Source: Anniella stebbinsi
Taxonomy: Eukaryota; Chordata; Lepidosauria; Squamata; Anniellidae
Assembly: GCA_029215795.1 (NCBI GenBank)
Contig: JARDYH010000003.1
Span: forward strand, 90,676,609 to 90,740,608
DNA length: 64,000 bases
Reading direction: 5' to 3'
Every line of letters begins with the position of its first letter. Positions within the stretch are counted from its first letter, which is position 1. A model generated the notes under the pieces. It did not search any database. It was not told the DNA's origin and saw only the letters and a list, made by a program, of their open reading frames with translations. The translations under genes and the position numbers were made by a program. This document shows, piece after piece, positions 10,849 to 22,348 of the stretch.

Positions 10849-11297
10849 CTACCTGATGGAACGCCTTTCCCGACATGAACCTACCCGAACACTTCGTTCA
10901 ACATCTAAGGCCCTCCTCCGAGTGCCTCCTCCAAGGGAAGCTCGGAAGTCAGCAACAAGAGAGAGGGACTTCTCTGTGGTGGCCCCCCAATTGTGGAACG
11001 ATCTCCCCAACGAGGCCCGCCTGGCGCCAACATTGTTATCTTTTCGGCGCCAGGTCAAGACTTTCCTCTTCTCTCAGGCATTTGGCAATATCTGAGGAGC
11101 CTGGTTTTGTTTTGTTTTTTGTAGCTTTTTGAAGTGTTGTAGTGGTTTTAAATGTACAGATTGTGTGTATGTTTGTATGTTTTTGCTGTTTAAATTTTTG
11201 TATATTGTTTTTAATTGTTTTTAATCCTATGTAAACCGCCCAGAGAGCTTCAGCTATGGGGCGGTATACAAATGTAATAAATAAATAAATAAATAAA
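10849..11297 (+). mobile_element. CR1/L2-group LINE 3' end, group B
   Basis: The plus-strand frame 10856-11095 encodes the C-terminus after the reverse transcriptase, with VVAPQLWNDLPNEARLAP and FRRQVKTFLFSQAFGNI then stop, followed by a 3'UTR (ACCGCCCAGAGAGCTTCAGC, GGGGCGGTATACAAATG) and an (AATA)n tail at about 11275-11297. 5'-truncated; opposite in strand to PPFIBP1. A close copy is at 56190-56582. Confidence 0.85.
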
Positions 11298-11670
11298 TTT
11301 ACAGGACAAGGGTAACGTGACGTGAAGTTTTGATATGCATGTACATTGCAACCATCAATACAGATGCCATTTTACACACAGCTGGTTTACAATCTGAGAA
11401 GTATTAAACAGGCAAGCTCCATGTTTCAGTTCCCTTTTTATCATTTAGAGGTCTCTAAACTTCATTTAGAAGGCTCTAGACACATTAACGGACGCAACAA
11501 CATGATCATTACTAACGTATCTCCAAAAAGAACACTGGGTGAGTGTGTGTATATGTAATATAAATCTCATATAATATATATTATAAGCGTATCTATGTGT
11601 GTGAGAGAAATAGGTATATTAAACATATAAACATATAAGATATACATTTTCTAGCTATACCTGCTTTATA

Positions 11671-12035
11671 GACTGGAGGAAGGAACCCTCTTCAAGTGCC
11701 TAAACATAAGAGCACTGCAAGTTGGTAGATTGTGATGTTTATTCCAAGCCTGACGTGTTTCAGGTTATTAAAAAAAAAACTTTCTCAAGGGCACTTGTTT
11801 GAACTCTACTGCACTCTTTTCCAAGGTAAAAAAACCAGTCACCAAGTACACATTCCTCAGAGGATGCTATGGCATACAGTGTAGTACAGTATATTACAGT
11901 GTAGAGTTCGAAAGAGTGCCCTTGCGAAAGGGTTTTGCAAACCCAAACGTGTCAAGCTTGGACTAAACATCAACAGAGTCTACCAACTTGCAGTGCTTTT
12001 ATGTTTAGGCACTTGGAGAGTTCCATCCTCCAGTC
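11671..12035. repeat. Foldback element beside PPFIBP1 exon 5
   Basis: Left arm 11671-11815 (GACTGGAGGA, AAGTGCCTAAACATAA, GCACTGCAAGTTGGTAGA, AAGGGCACTTGTTTGAACTC) and right arm 11895-12035 (reverse complement of the same words). Arms about 145 bp, spacer about 80 bp. Ends 45 bp from the exon 5 donor. Confidence 0.85.
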
Positions 12036-12079
12036 TGCACGATGTCTTGGTGCCACCCCTCCTTGTTTGTTTGGTATAC

Positions 12080-12193
12080 CTGCTGTAGCATTTCTTCCGT
12101 GGCATTCAATTTCTCCCGGTGTTCCTCTAAGCAGAGCTCCAAATCTCGGATCTTTTCTCCCTGAGCATCCACCTGGTCAGTAAGAACGCTCAC
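12080..12193 (-). CDS. PPFIBP1: PPFIBP1 exon 5
   Basis: 114 nt, 38 codons, phase 0 to 0. It starts VSVLTDQVDAQGEKIRD and ends NATEEMLQQ. It has clear heptad-type spacing of hydrophobic residues and is among the most conserved parts of the liprin-beta coiled coil; VSVLTDQVEAQGEKIRDLE occurs in both paralogues. The acceptor is TTTTTGTACAG and the donor CAG|GTATAC, which is weaker than its neighbours (+5 is A, not G). A foldback repeat with arms of about 145 bp (11671-12035) ends 45 bp from this exon on its downstream side. Confidence 0.97.
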
Positions 12194-12484
12194 CTGTACA
12201 AAAATGGAATACACAGATCTTTGCTGGTAGCAAGTTTCATCTGTCATTGTTGTATAATATTTAGATGTATTAAGTTTATTTACAGTTTCAATTATTTCAA
12301 CCACCACCAAAACTATCAGGCCATTACTGCAACCAGTGCTGATGAGGCATTCACTGGCATGACACAGGATGATCAGTGCATGACTAGAGTATTCAAAGAT
12401 TGCCAGAGTTCCTTGCACATCATTGAGACTGTCCTTTAGTGGACAAAATTTCTCTCCAGACTTATATTAACGTTCTAATAGACG

Positions 12485-12860
12485 TAACCTAAGAAGAACC
12501 TCACTGGATCAGAGCAAATGTTCATCTAGGCCAGCATCCTCTTCCCCATGGTGGCTAAACAGGCACCTCTGACTCTGGGGAGCCCACAAGGAAACCATGA
12601 ATGCAACAGTCCTTCTCCATAGTTGCTCCCCAACAACAAGTTTTCAGTGGCATGTTGCTTCTGAGATCAGAGGTTCAATATAGCCATTGACAAGACCAGC
12701 CTTTGACAAGCCTATCACACCATGAATTTGTTCAATTCCCTTTTAAAGCCATCTAATTTAGAGGCCATCACCGTATGGTAAAGAGTGTGGTAAAGAGTTT
12801 CAGAAATTAATTCTAAGACCTGTGAAAAAGTGCTTCCTCTTTCTTGACTGTCTATAATTT
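12485..12860 (-). repeat. CR1/L3-like LINE fragment
   Basis: Same family as 47587-48480: AAGAACCTCACTGGATCAGA, CATCTAGGCCAGCATCCT, GGAGCCCACAAGG, then GTAAAGAGTTTCAGAAATTAATTC. Degenerate, no reading frame. A further LINE-tail scrap (TTTG/TTTA repeats then ATATACCGTCC) follows at 13027-13100. Confidence 0.5.
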
Positions 12861-13026
12861 AATGCTGATCTATTTCACTGGGAGATATACATTTTTAATA
12901 GTATAAAAGAAAGGGAGAAAACTATCAATTTTCTCCATAACATGCATAACTATTGAAATCCCAATGATGTCCTCCCTTTGTTGTCTCCTTTCCAAACTAA
13001 GAAGTCCCACATGTTTTAGCCTTTCC

Positions 13027-13100
13027 GTTTGTTTGTTTGTTTGTTTGTTTGTTTATTTATTTCATTTATATACCGTCCAACAGCCGAAGCTTTTGGGAAG
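13027..13100 (-). repeat. LINE 3'-end scrap with (GTTT)n tail
   Basis: (GTTT)n at 13027-13055 then TTTATATACCGTCCAACAGCCGAAGC, the reverse of the group B 3' end (ACCGCCC...TTCGGCTAT). Rest of intron 4 to 13778: nothing recognised. Confidence 0.6.
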
Positions 13101-13778
13101 TTGCTCCTGTTCCTTACGGTTGCCCCTTTCTGTACCCTTTTCAGTTCTACATCATTCTTTTTGACATGGGGCTACTAGAATTGTACATAATGTTCCAAAA
13201 GCAGCTATATATTAGGACATTACAATACTAGAAATGTTATTTTCTATCTCTTTCCTAATAATCAGAAAGCACAGAATTTGCTTTTTTTCACACCAGAAGC
13301 TATTTATTAAAAACACAAAAAGGAACCACTGCAACCCTTACCAGAGATCAACAACTAAGCACAACTATTCACCCTTCTAATGAGATAAATTTATTTGAGT
13401 TAAGGGGGAGAATGCGAGTGTCTCAAAAAAGCATAGATTGTGACTGGACAGAAGCTTCTGCCCAAGATTCATTTCATAACCATTACCTGAAGATGGGAAT
13501 AGAAAACACAGCCATCCCGGGAAAGGGACAATTAGACTGCCATTTGCCTTTTTCCTCTGAGAAATGTCTCAAAGAAAACTCCCTTTCCCCTTCTTTTAAC
13601 AACATGTTCCCTAATTCTCAATCAATGAACATTGCACAACAGAGACAATTGTAGAGGGTAAAGATGTGAATATGAGTGTTGAGTGGGCTCACATGCCAAG
13701 ACAGCTATGTAAGTCCAGATCCAAAGCTTTATTATTCATAGAGAAGCAAAGAATGAACTAACTTGGAAAAGAACTTAC

Positions 13779-13865
13779 TTGCAGAACAAGAGATTCCTTG
13801 TCATTTTCCAAACGTGCAAGCCGCTCCTGATACACATCTCCATTAGCAGATATATGCCCATTGGT
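13779..13865 (-). CDS. PPFIBP1: PPFIBP1 exon 4
   Basis: 87 nt, 29 codons, phase 0 to 0. It encodes TNGHISANGDVYQERL followed by ARLENDKESLVLQ. The second half, YQERLARLENDKESL, is shared by both liprin-beta paralogues and starts the long coiled coil. The variable TNGHISANG part is where orthologues differ (mammals have TNGHLPGNG, from memory). The acceptor is TTATTTTCCAG, the donor CAA|GTAAGT, a perfect GTAAGT. Skipping would keep the frame. Confidence 0.97.
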
Positions 13866-16800
13866 CTGGAAAATAAATAAAGGATACACTGGCCTGCTGT
13901 AACACTGTTCCATCAGTACAACTCAAATTACAGAACTAAATCAAACACCAGATGAGTGTCACAGAGGCTTCAGGGTGTGACCACAAAGCTACAAAAATAT
14001 ATATATACAAATGATTTCATCATGAAATGGAGATGGAGATATCAATAGGCTGATGATGCTGAACCAATTAGCAACTCAAGCATCTAAAGAGCAACGGATG
14101 GGTAGAAGTCTCATCTCATGCAAACACTTATAGTGTTTCTAACCTTAAACTAATGGAAGCTAATGCTGGATAACAGATTTTATTTAGATCAAAGTCCAAT
14201 ATATTACAATGCTTAGGCTTTACCAGGGATCTAGAAAAGTCTAGTTTTGGACATGGGTAGGACACTGGACAATTTGGACCACTGGCCTAATACTGTAGCC
14301 TTTTCGTTGTCTTGTACACTCTGCATATTATTCTGCATGTATCAACATTATGACCTTTGAAAGACAACTCTCTGGAAAATACACCTTCCCCCTCCCCCCA
14401 AATTCTCACCTTGGTATTAACAAGCTAACTCTGATTAAAGCAAGATACCCTTGCCTGTCACTAGTTCAAGACCAATACTCAACAATCCACTACACCACAC
14501 TGTTTGTCCCAATCACTGAATCCATGGGGAACATATTGTATCAGTAATGGTGAAATCCTAAAGTTGTGTAAAATGGTCTCTCTACAGCAGTGTCAGCTAA
14601 TCTAGTTCACTGAAGGGATGGGCAGAAGGTAGATCAGGATCTGCTGGGTGATTTGTAGTAGATCTACAAACTTTCTGACTTCCAATTGTCTATGGTTTTA
14701 TTTTAAAAAATTATAGTTTATTGTTTTATTTTAAGATTGGTTGTGCATTGCCTTGATGGGTTTTGGCAAAAAAGGATTTAGCAGACTGCAAAATGAGTAA
14801 CGACTAAACGTATATGAAATACCATCCATTCTTCTGAGTAAACTAGAAGAAAATAGCAATACCAGCATTTCCTTAAATGCTGTACATCAAACAGGTAACA
14901 TGGCAGGGCGTTACCATAAATCCACAGATTAGGCGCCTGTCCTTGATCAGGCTACCACAAAGAACAACAGTTACTTTCATACACTGCAGAATGAACCCAT
15001 AATGTAGTGGTATGTGAAGAGGGACATGTCCTCTTTAACAAGACAAGCAGCGGTGGATGTCATCCAATTACTATGTTGCCTCACATTTACTAAAAACAGA
15101 AGTTAAACCATGCCTCTTTTAAGCCTACACAACTTTAAAATCCATATGTGGTTGAATAATAAAAAATGTCCCCGTTTAAAAGTGACAAACCAAAATGGAT
15201 TTTATTTACCATGAAGCCCATTTTCATATGCACAAGCAAATTCTAAGAACAGGTGAGGTAATTTCCTAGTCTTAGAGATGCTGCAATATAAAAGGCAAGA
15301 TTGAGGAGACCTGAAGCAATAAGAACACAATTCAGAACCAGAAGATTGAGGGGGGATTTTGAAAATGAGAAGTGAGAAATTTGTCTCCCGTGACCCAAAT
15401 TCGCTTCCTGCACATTCAACGTTTCCGAAAATGGTTGCAAGGTGAAGAGTCACAGTTGAGCACTGAAACAAAAATAAGCAACTCTTGAAGCAAAGCAAAT
15501 TGATACAAATACACACAGGCTGCCTGGCAGTATAGTAGGAAAGAATACTGTTAAAATGATTATCATCATACTATGCTGCGATTTTGCTTTGCGCCTCAAT
15601 GCTACAAATCTCTTGTTGAGAATGTGCGATGTTCAGCATAGGTATTTTATTGCTACTTAACACACTTAAATCCATGCTAAATTGGATTAAAGGCAAAGTT
15701 AAATCCGAGCTGAAATGACCCTACAGCTGCCAAAACATTACCAAACCTGCTAAACTCGTAAAGTAGCTCAAATTGTCTATTAAATTATCATACTTTCATG
15801 AGGAAAATAGAACAAATTAACCTGCGTTTTTCCTTGAGATAAATTTTACTTTAAAACTTATATAATGCCATCCATTTGCTGTGCAGAGTAGCATAAACAA
15901 CAGCAACAAAAGACAGGCAGGTCCCTTCCTCTGGGGAGTTAATACTCTAAATGTTGGATCTGGGGAGACAATACCGAGGGAAGAAAGGGGAGAAGGGGGG
16001 CTAGGGTAACAGGGGAAGGATAGGCACAAATGCAGCTACCCATTATTTAGACTTTGTTTCAGCTGAGGCAGAAGACTAAAGGGTTAAGCCAAAGATGTCA
16101 CGGATGGGGGGTGGAGGTTGAGATGAAATCTGCAGAAAGGAGGCAACACTATGGAGAATCATTAGGAAGTCGTTCCAGGCATAAGGAGCAACAAGCGAGG
16201 AATGGAAGGGGGCACCAGGGGTGTGTGTTTTCTGTGGTATTTATTACCAACGCTAAAGAGTGGTTACATTAACATTTTGTTTTCAAACATACAGGTACTT
16301 CAGGCAAAGCAAACTTGATATGAGTATCAAAGCGCACTAGAACCTTGCTCTGCATATGGAAATAGTATCCGTACCATAAGGTGATAGGAATATATAACTG
16401 TCTATCAGGCACCTTCGGCCAACCTCCTAATGTTGCATCCAATGGTGCAGCTCCATCAGTGGAAATGGGAGGGGGCAATTTCTCCTTCCCCCTGCAGTTT
16501 CCCACGTGCCATCAGAATCTGCTCTGGAGGGCTGAGAAACCCTTTGGAGCAGATTTTCAGGCAACGCAGAAAGCTGAAAATGGAGGGAAGAAAGTCCCCT
16601 TGCACTAGCAGATGACCACTACTTTGATATTGGATGTAATCCAGGAATTGGACATACTATGCTTCAATATGGGAAGAAGAGCTTCAATATGGGAAGAGTC
16701 CCCTATGCCTTTAAGATGTCCAACAAGTACAACTTTTCTGACCATTTAGTCAGAATTATACACAATTATACAAATTGCACCCTGATCTGTATTGATCTGG

Positions 16801-17600
16801 CAAACCTATGGTCTAATTTGAGTCTGAGGTATACCACTTCATACTCTGGGGGGTAGGGTGGGATGGGTGTCACATGAACTACTCATTTTTTAAAATGTCT
16901 CTCGACATAGTTAAGAAGACCTAAGAACAGGATTCTCGTAGAAACCATCTGCTCATATACAAAGAAGTATTTATCTGAATTAGACACTAAAAATGTATCT
17001 TTGGCATTCAGACACACTGATGTCAGGAACATGTCAAGCTCAACAAGAACGTTTCCCATGCAGTAAAATGCTTTTAGGAACAGTGCCCATGTTTGTACCC
17101 TTCAAGCTTCACCTTGATGAGAATCTGAACACTGAGCCTGAGCTAAAATTGCACCCTTCTTCCAGTAGATGGCATCTTCAGTCAATCGGAAAACAATCTA
17201 TTGTTAAAACCGTGCAAGGTCGTGCTTGGCAAACATTTTTACTGAGCAGGGCAATGTTGCACGTTGCTTCTTAATAACTTAGCACACTATGTTGTTATAA
17301 GGGATAGGTAATGCAAGACCATGATTACAAAATTAGGTTGAATGCTCATTTTAAAAATCTGTTTAAACAAATAGCATATGTGGAATGAAAATGACATTTT
17401 TAAATTCATGTTTATACAATATTAAATGGGCAGTAGCCCAATTGGATAGTTTGTGGAAAAGAGGTTCTTAAAACAGCAGTATCTCAATAAATAACTATCA
17501 TTCCTAACAGCCATAGCTGGCCATAGTTGTTTGAAAGTTAAGAAGAGGCATGCAATTGCCCTAGGTTGACCTAAAATGCCTGGGTCAGCTGCATCCAAGA
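13866..17600 (-). other. PPFIBP1 intron 3, left part: no recognised element
   Basis: I see no convincing exon, repeat family or structural element in 13866-17600 apart from AT-rich sequence and scattered short frames without protein-like features. The candidate exon at 17621-17722 follows. Confidence 0.5.
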
Positions 17601-17620
17601 GGAATAAACTAACTGATATG

Positions 17621-17722
17621 CTACGAGAGCACTGTGCGATAGTGTTCAAGGCGAACAGGAGGAATGGCTGTTTCACGAAACTTTTTATCCTTTGCAAAAA
17701 GGACCTCCAATTTCAATGATTT
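17621..17722 (-). other. Candidate alternative last exon in PPFIBP1 intron 3
   Basis: A good acceptor (CCCTCTTTTTATATACTCAG) is followed at 17722 by an open frame in phase 0, the same phase in which exon 3 ends. It encodes KSLKLEVLFAKDKKF, then RETAIPPVRLEHYRTVLS, and stops at TAG (17623-17621). Splicing exon 3 to it would give a protein of about 123 residues lacking nearly all the coiled coil. The composition looks protein-like and the block is not part of a repeat I recognise. No AATAAA is evident close downstream and I know no such isoform. It could equally be a chance reading frame. Confidence 0.3.
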
Positions 17723-18096
17723 CTGAGTATATAAAAAGAGGGTGAGAATGTTCAGTGATAACTGTGGCTTTAAAGGAGAAAATAGTCCATGCTCACAAGG
17801 AGAGGGGGGAGGGATCATGCTGTGCCTTATTCAGCACAAAAGACCATATATATTTTTAACAAGAGGCAACATCTTTTGGCAGGAGTTCCTCTCACCCTGA
17901 AATGACAACTTGCTCATCAAAGACCAAATTAATTCCACAAAGCTCTGGCACAGCATTACTATTCATCCACCTCTCTGGCCTTGGTCAAATGGGCTGGGGT
18001 TCTAAGGTCAGATATAAAATTTCAAATAGTATGAACAGTATCAATAAGGCGGATTGAAACCCGAGTTAACAGGACCAATATTGTAACAATAATTTA

Positions 18097-18207
18097 GGGT
18101 ACAATCCAATATATGTTTAGACAGTTAAAAGTCCTAAAACTACTAGCATTCCCCAACCAGCATGTTGGACTTTTTTCAACCTAAACATGCATAGAATTTT
18201 GCCTTTA
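18097..18207. repeat. Palindromic MITE, degenerate copy
   Basis: TAGGGTACAATCCAATATAT ... TAAACATGCATAGAATTTTG; same family as 9936-10072 (TTTAGACAGttAAAAGTCCTA / GGACTTTTTT). Confidence 0.6.
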
Positions 18208-18256
18208 AGCATTCTAAAGTTCTACCCAGACCCAATGCTTAATACATTCCAAACGG

Positions 18257-18746
18257 TGGCTGCATTCGGACGGCACAATAGTCAACCGTGTGTTAATAGT
18301 CAACTCCACGGTTGATTATCGAGGGGGTACTCCCCATACGACATGATTATACTCAACTGTGTTGTGGATTAATGCCAGAATCTTGTTGACTATTAGTCAA
18401 CGATGCGTTTGATTGACACATCCCCCCCTCAGTCCACCTGCTGGTATCCCATCAGCTACTGCAAGTTCTGCTGGCTGGAATAGAAGAGCAGCACCCACAG
18501 CTTTGGTCGCTCTAGCCAGGGGACTCTGTACTCGCCAAAAATAACCAACTGTGTGCACCGAAATAGTCAATGGTGCCTGACACCCGACACGATAACCACA
18601 GCGTTGGTTATTTGGGTTGATTATTTGTGTTGGTTATTTCGGCTGAGTAACCAAGCGTGGTGTGAAAAAGTCCCAACAGATAACACAATAAGCAACCACT
18701 GACTATTTAACCCACCCTTGGTTATCATGTCATCCAAACCCAGTCA
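18257..18746. mobile_element. hAT-like MITE, copy 2
   Basis: Left end TGGCTGCATTCGGACGGCAC, right end the inverse of TGACTGGGTTTGGATGACAT; about 490 bp, no coding capacity. Shares TTTGGTCGCTC and many GTTGGTTATT motifs with copies at 8030 and 62092. Confidence 0.75.
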
Positions 18747-19006
18747 GTAATTAGAAGCGTAAGAAGGATTTTGACAAAACTCAATATACCCTGGAAAAGG
18801 GGGGAAAAACTGCATCTTGTATCATTGTAAAAGCAATGCTGAAAACATTTTAACAAAATAGCATAATGGTGTTAACTGAAACTGCATTTTGACAATGTGG
18901 GGGGTTGACATGCATTTCGCAATATTTCAGCACATTGACAAATCCAGCAAAGAAGTCCATCCATATTTTCCTTTAGTGCAAAGTAATTATTATACTACTG
19001 CCATAC

Positions 19007-19212
19007 CATTTGGCTCTGTAGCCATTCAATCAAAACTTCTGCTGTCGAATCAGGGACTTGGCATCGCAATCCTTCTTTTTCATCTGCTTCCATCATCTCC
19101 AATAAGCCACGCAAATCCTCCACAAGGTGCAGCGCTCGCAGGCTCCCCATGAACGGAGAAGTCGGGGACTGGCAGTCAAATATGCCATTAGAATATTCCA
19201 AAGCCTTGGAAC
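19007..19212 (-). CDS. PPFIBP1: PPFIBP1 exon 3
   Basis: 206 nt: two bases complete the split Gly codon, followed by 68 codons. The peptide begins SKALEYSNGIFDCQSP and contains LHLVEDLRGLLEMME and ends IEWLQSQM, nearly identical to mammalian liprin-beta-1. This segment precedes the long coiled coil and has a helical LVEDLRGLLEMM stretch. The acceptor is TTCCTAG; the donor is ATG|GTATGG with GT at 19006-19005, leaving phase 0. The next constitutive exon is 5.1 kb away. A candidate alternative exon in the same phase lies at 17621-17722. Confidence 0.97.
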
Positions 19213-19489
19213 CTAGGAAGCACAACATTTTAAGCACTCAAGTCCAGCATTAGCTACAATTGTTAAAAACTATTTGTACAAGGTGAGAGTGGAGGAAGGG
19301 GAAACAAGATTTAAAGTATTAAGAGCAGCTACAAACTGAAAGGATTAGGAATCTACCAAAATAGTTAGACGTATCAGACTTTTGAATATACTTGACTCTT
19401 AGAGGCACTAAGTCAAATGCCTCTTATGCTGCTTATTTGTTCATGTAATCACCACATCTGTATGCCTCCCTTCTTCCAAGGGGTTATCC

Positions 19490-19620
19490 CATTTTCTACT
19501 CTGTGTGGGGCAGGTTAAGAGAGGGAGTGTTATTTGCCCAAAATCACACTGAGTACTTGATAGCTTAGTGGGGGTTTGAACCCAGGTCTTCTAGGGTCGG
19601 CAGTCTTAACCGTGTATTCT
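19490..19620. repeat. MIR-like ancient SINE
   Basis: ATTTGCCCAAAATCACACTG, GGGGTTTGAACCCAGGTCTT, CAGTCTTAACC: the MIR core signature. Rest of 19213-19960 in intron 2: nothing recognised. Confidence 0.7.
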
Positions 19621-19964
19621 CTATATCATATTGACTGTGTCCTGTGTACTACCATTGCCTTAAACAAGTTTGCTATTTTAAATCACTGTACATTAAATCC
19701 AATAAATCAGATTATATACATGTGCTTTATGTATATGCATGAATTACGCCATCTGGTTTAATGCGTAACAGTATATTTTAAGGCTGATCTGCTTGAACTT
19801 GAAGTCGTTCTGTAGAATTTATGCAAACTGCTGTTCATGCTAAGTGTGTAAATTAGATGCAGGCCTCTGGTCATGTTGTTTGCAAGGCAGCCTTTGCAAC
19901 ACAACAATGATTTAACTGAATACTAACTCTGTGGTATTAACGGCTTAAATACTACAATCAGGCC

Positions 19965-20840
19965 CAGCTGAAGGTATATTGCTGCGCTTGCTTGATCGCT
20001 CGGGCAGCCGGCCAATCGGCTGGACGCTCCCTCACTTGCTCCCTTCCTCCCCTGCTGCAGTCATCTTCCCCACCTCACCGATAAAGACTCCCTTTGCCCC
20101 TGCTCAGTCCATGCCTGCCTGCCTGCCTTTGCAGTTGGCACAGGAAGCACCGACAAGCCTCCCTCTCGCATTCCAGGTGGGAGCAGGGCGGGCTGGGGCT
20201 GCCTCTTTGTGGAACTTGTGTGGTGCCTCAATTTCTGTTGTTGGGAGGAGGGGGGGTCTCCTGCAGGAGCCGTGCGGCTGGGGCACAAGATGAGAGCGGC
20301 TGAGCAGGCAGCAGCGAGTGGTCAGCCGGGCTGCTGGCTGACCAAACGCATGAGAGAGGCCGAGCGAATGGGTGAGCAAGTGGGCAGGTGGCAGTTGTGG
20401 CTCCGTCAGCAGGGAGGAAGTGGCGGGCCCTCCTGGCAGAGGCGAGCAAAGAGCAACACAATTCGCCGCTCTTCCTGCTCCACCAACTGATGGGAGTGGC
20501 AAAATCCTACATAATGGTGGAACCAGGCCTGACTACAGTCACACAGGGCCAATATCCTGACCCTCAAAACCTGAGAGCACAATATTTGTGGCAGGACAAT
20601 GTGTTGTACGGATGAGCAGCCAATAAGAGAACCCTTTAAATAGTCATGTCAGGAGAGGAAAGAGGAGGGAGAATGGAAGATAGAAAACTTTGCTTTAAAC
20701 AGCAGAAGCTACAGTTTCTGTAAGGAGGTAAGACTGAGCATCTGTGATGAGCCAAGCTCTTGAGATCTCTGTGATGAGAACTCTGTTGCCTGGGAACCAA
20801 GAGAAGAAAGCTAGTCCAGGTGAGTGCGCATGAAACCATC
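19965..20840 (+). promoter_or_regulatory. GC-rich, promoter-like or LTR-like block antisense to PPFIBP1
   Basis: A GC-rich stretch (19975-20500, including GGCCAATCGG) leads into GCAGCCAATAAG (CCAAT box) at 20608-20619, then CCTTTAAATAG (TATA-like) about 20 bp further. About 190 bp downstream is a strong plus-strand donor, CCAG|GTGAGT (GT at 20820-20821), and a second, CTG|GTAAGTG, near 20892. This is a promoter-exon-donor arrangement running against PPFIBP1. It could be a solo LTR plus leader of a retroelement or an antisense non-coding transcript start. No coding region supports either. Confidence 0.3.
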
Positions 20841-21389
20841 TCCACGTAAAGGCCTTTTTAAAACTGCCCCAGGACTCTATGCAGCAAACTGGTAAGTGTG
20901 CAGCACTGTACCTCTTTCATGATGTGACCACTGGACCCCACTGTTAACAACTGTTTTCTCTATACCTCTGTGTATGAGTTTCTGCTAACTGAAAGTAACG
21001 CCATGCATCTCATGAAATGTACTCTATCTGTTCATCTTTAAGATGCCACAAGAAGAAGATCATCTTTGATGCTTGAATGCAACATCCATCTTGATATAGC
21101 TGCATGCTGTATTTTTATTTGTTTTTATAGATATCCTGCCCTGGCTCCAACAGGCTCAGGACTCCTAAAATACTTTTTGAATGAAATAAATGAATATGCT
21201 CCTCATTCTTAGAAGCCGTTTGGTAGAATCAGAAGAGGGAAACCTACTCTCAAACCAAAACAATTAGAAACAGAAATTTAAAAATACTTAACTCAACAAC
21301 GAAACAAAATCACATTTATAATTCTTCTTAATTGAGATGGGTGGAATCTGTCCCAACAGCAGGCAGAGTAGAGACACACATAACATTTT

Positions 21390-21478
21390 AAGGCTATAAT
21401 TTTATACACACTTTATTTGGCACTGAGTCTCACTGAAGTCAATGAGATCTTTGTGTAGGCAAGCACAGGATTGTGCTA
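21390..21478. repeat. Short palindromic MITE, degenerate copy
   Basis: AAGGCTATAATTTTATACAC...CAATGAGATC...GCACAGGATTGTGC; same family as 5401-5492. Confidence 0.45.
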
Positions 21479-21688
21479 TAAACCTGGTGGGTTTGAACAT
21501 ACATTTGCTGTCTGGAAAAGAAATGCCTTAGAATGCAGCAGATGTATGTTAAAATCATTTCCACTGCTTCAGAATGTTGGCCTTCACCCTTCAAAGTACT
21601 ATCATTGCCTATCTCGCTCTGCAATCCTTACACCAGCCTCCTATTTAAGCACTTGCCAGGTAGCCATTGTATGCTGGCAAGTAAGCGG

Positions 21689-22348
21689 TAGGGATGTGTA
21701 TCATATCGTTAAAATGTACGATAACGATACGATAAGGTCATTATCGTGCATGTGTTTAACGATAAGATACGATACAAAACCTACGATAATCATCGGAGAC
21801 GATAATTTTCGGGCGATTTTATCGTTTTATCGGACTGCCATATAAATATGCCTATAACATCTGTATTTAAAAAATTAAAGGCTTGAAATTTGGTCACAAT
21901 GCTTATGGGGTATGCCTAAGAATGTGTATGAAATTTGAGATCGATCCCTCCAACCCTAGATTTTATATGAATTTATTAAAGATCGTTTCCGTTCTGACAG
22001 ATCAGAATGACAGCTCGCCACATGCGTTCATTCAGACCTGTCAGAACGGAAATGATCTTTAAAAAATTCATATAAAATCAAGGGTTGGAGGGATCGATCT
22101 CAAATTTCATACACACACTTACGCATACCCCATAAGCACTGTGACCAAGTTTCAAGCCTCTAACTTTTAAAATACAGAAGTTATAGGCATTTTTTCTTTT
22201 AAAATAGGGCTGCAAAAATATCATTTTTTCACGATAATTATCGTGAAGATGATACGGTTCACCTACGATATGAATGAAGACGATAATTTTTTTGGTCCAA
22301 AATGATGATAACGATAAACGAGTATATGTTTTGGCATGCACACCCCTA
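21689..22348. mobile_element. 660-bp palindromic hAT-like element
   Basis: Ends TAGGGATGTGTATC and the inverse of TAGGGGTGTGCATGCC, flanked by 8-bp near-duplications GTAAGCGG and ATAAGTGG (6 of 8 match), as for hAT insertion. The inside is almost wholly palindromic: arms of about 190 bp (21830-22000 and 22035-22205) at roughly 90 % identity, containing GAGATCGATCCCTCCAACCC, around a small centre (CAGCTCGCCACATGCG). The outer parts are full of ATCGTT/AACGATA motifs. No transposase. Confidence 0.85.

Noticed and set aside
12005..12418. 137-codon minus-strand frame around exon 5
   Set aside because: Only 12080-12193 is exon; the parts before and after are intron read-through, shown by the AG and GT borders and the match to liprin-beta-1.
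20104..20502. Overlapping frames of 70-130 codons on both strands in the GC-rich intron 2 block
   Set aside because: GC-rich DNA has few stops; frames exist on both strands at once and none resembles a protein.
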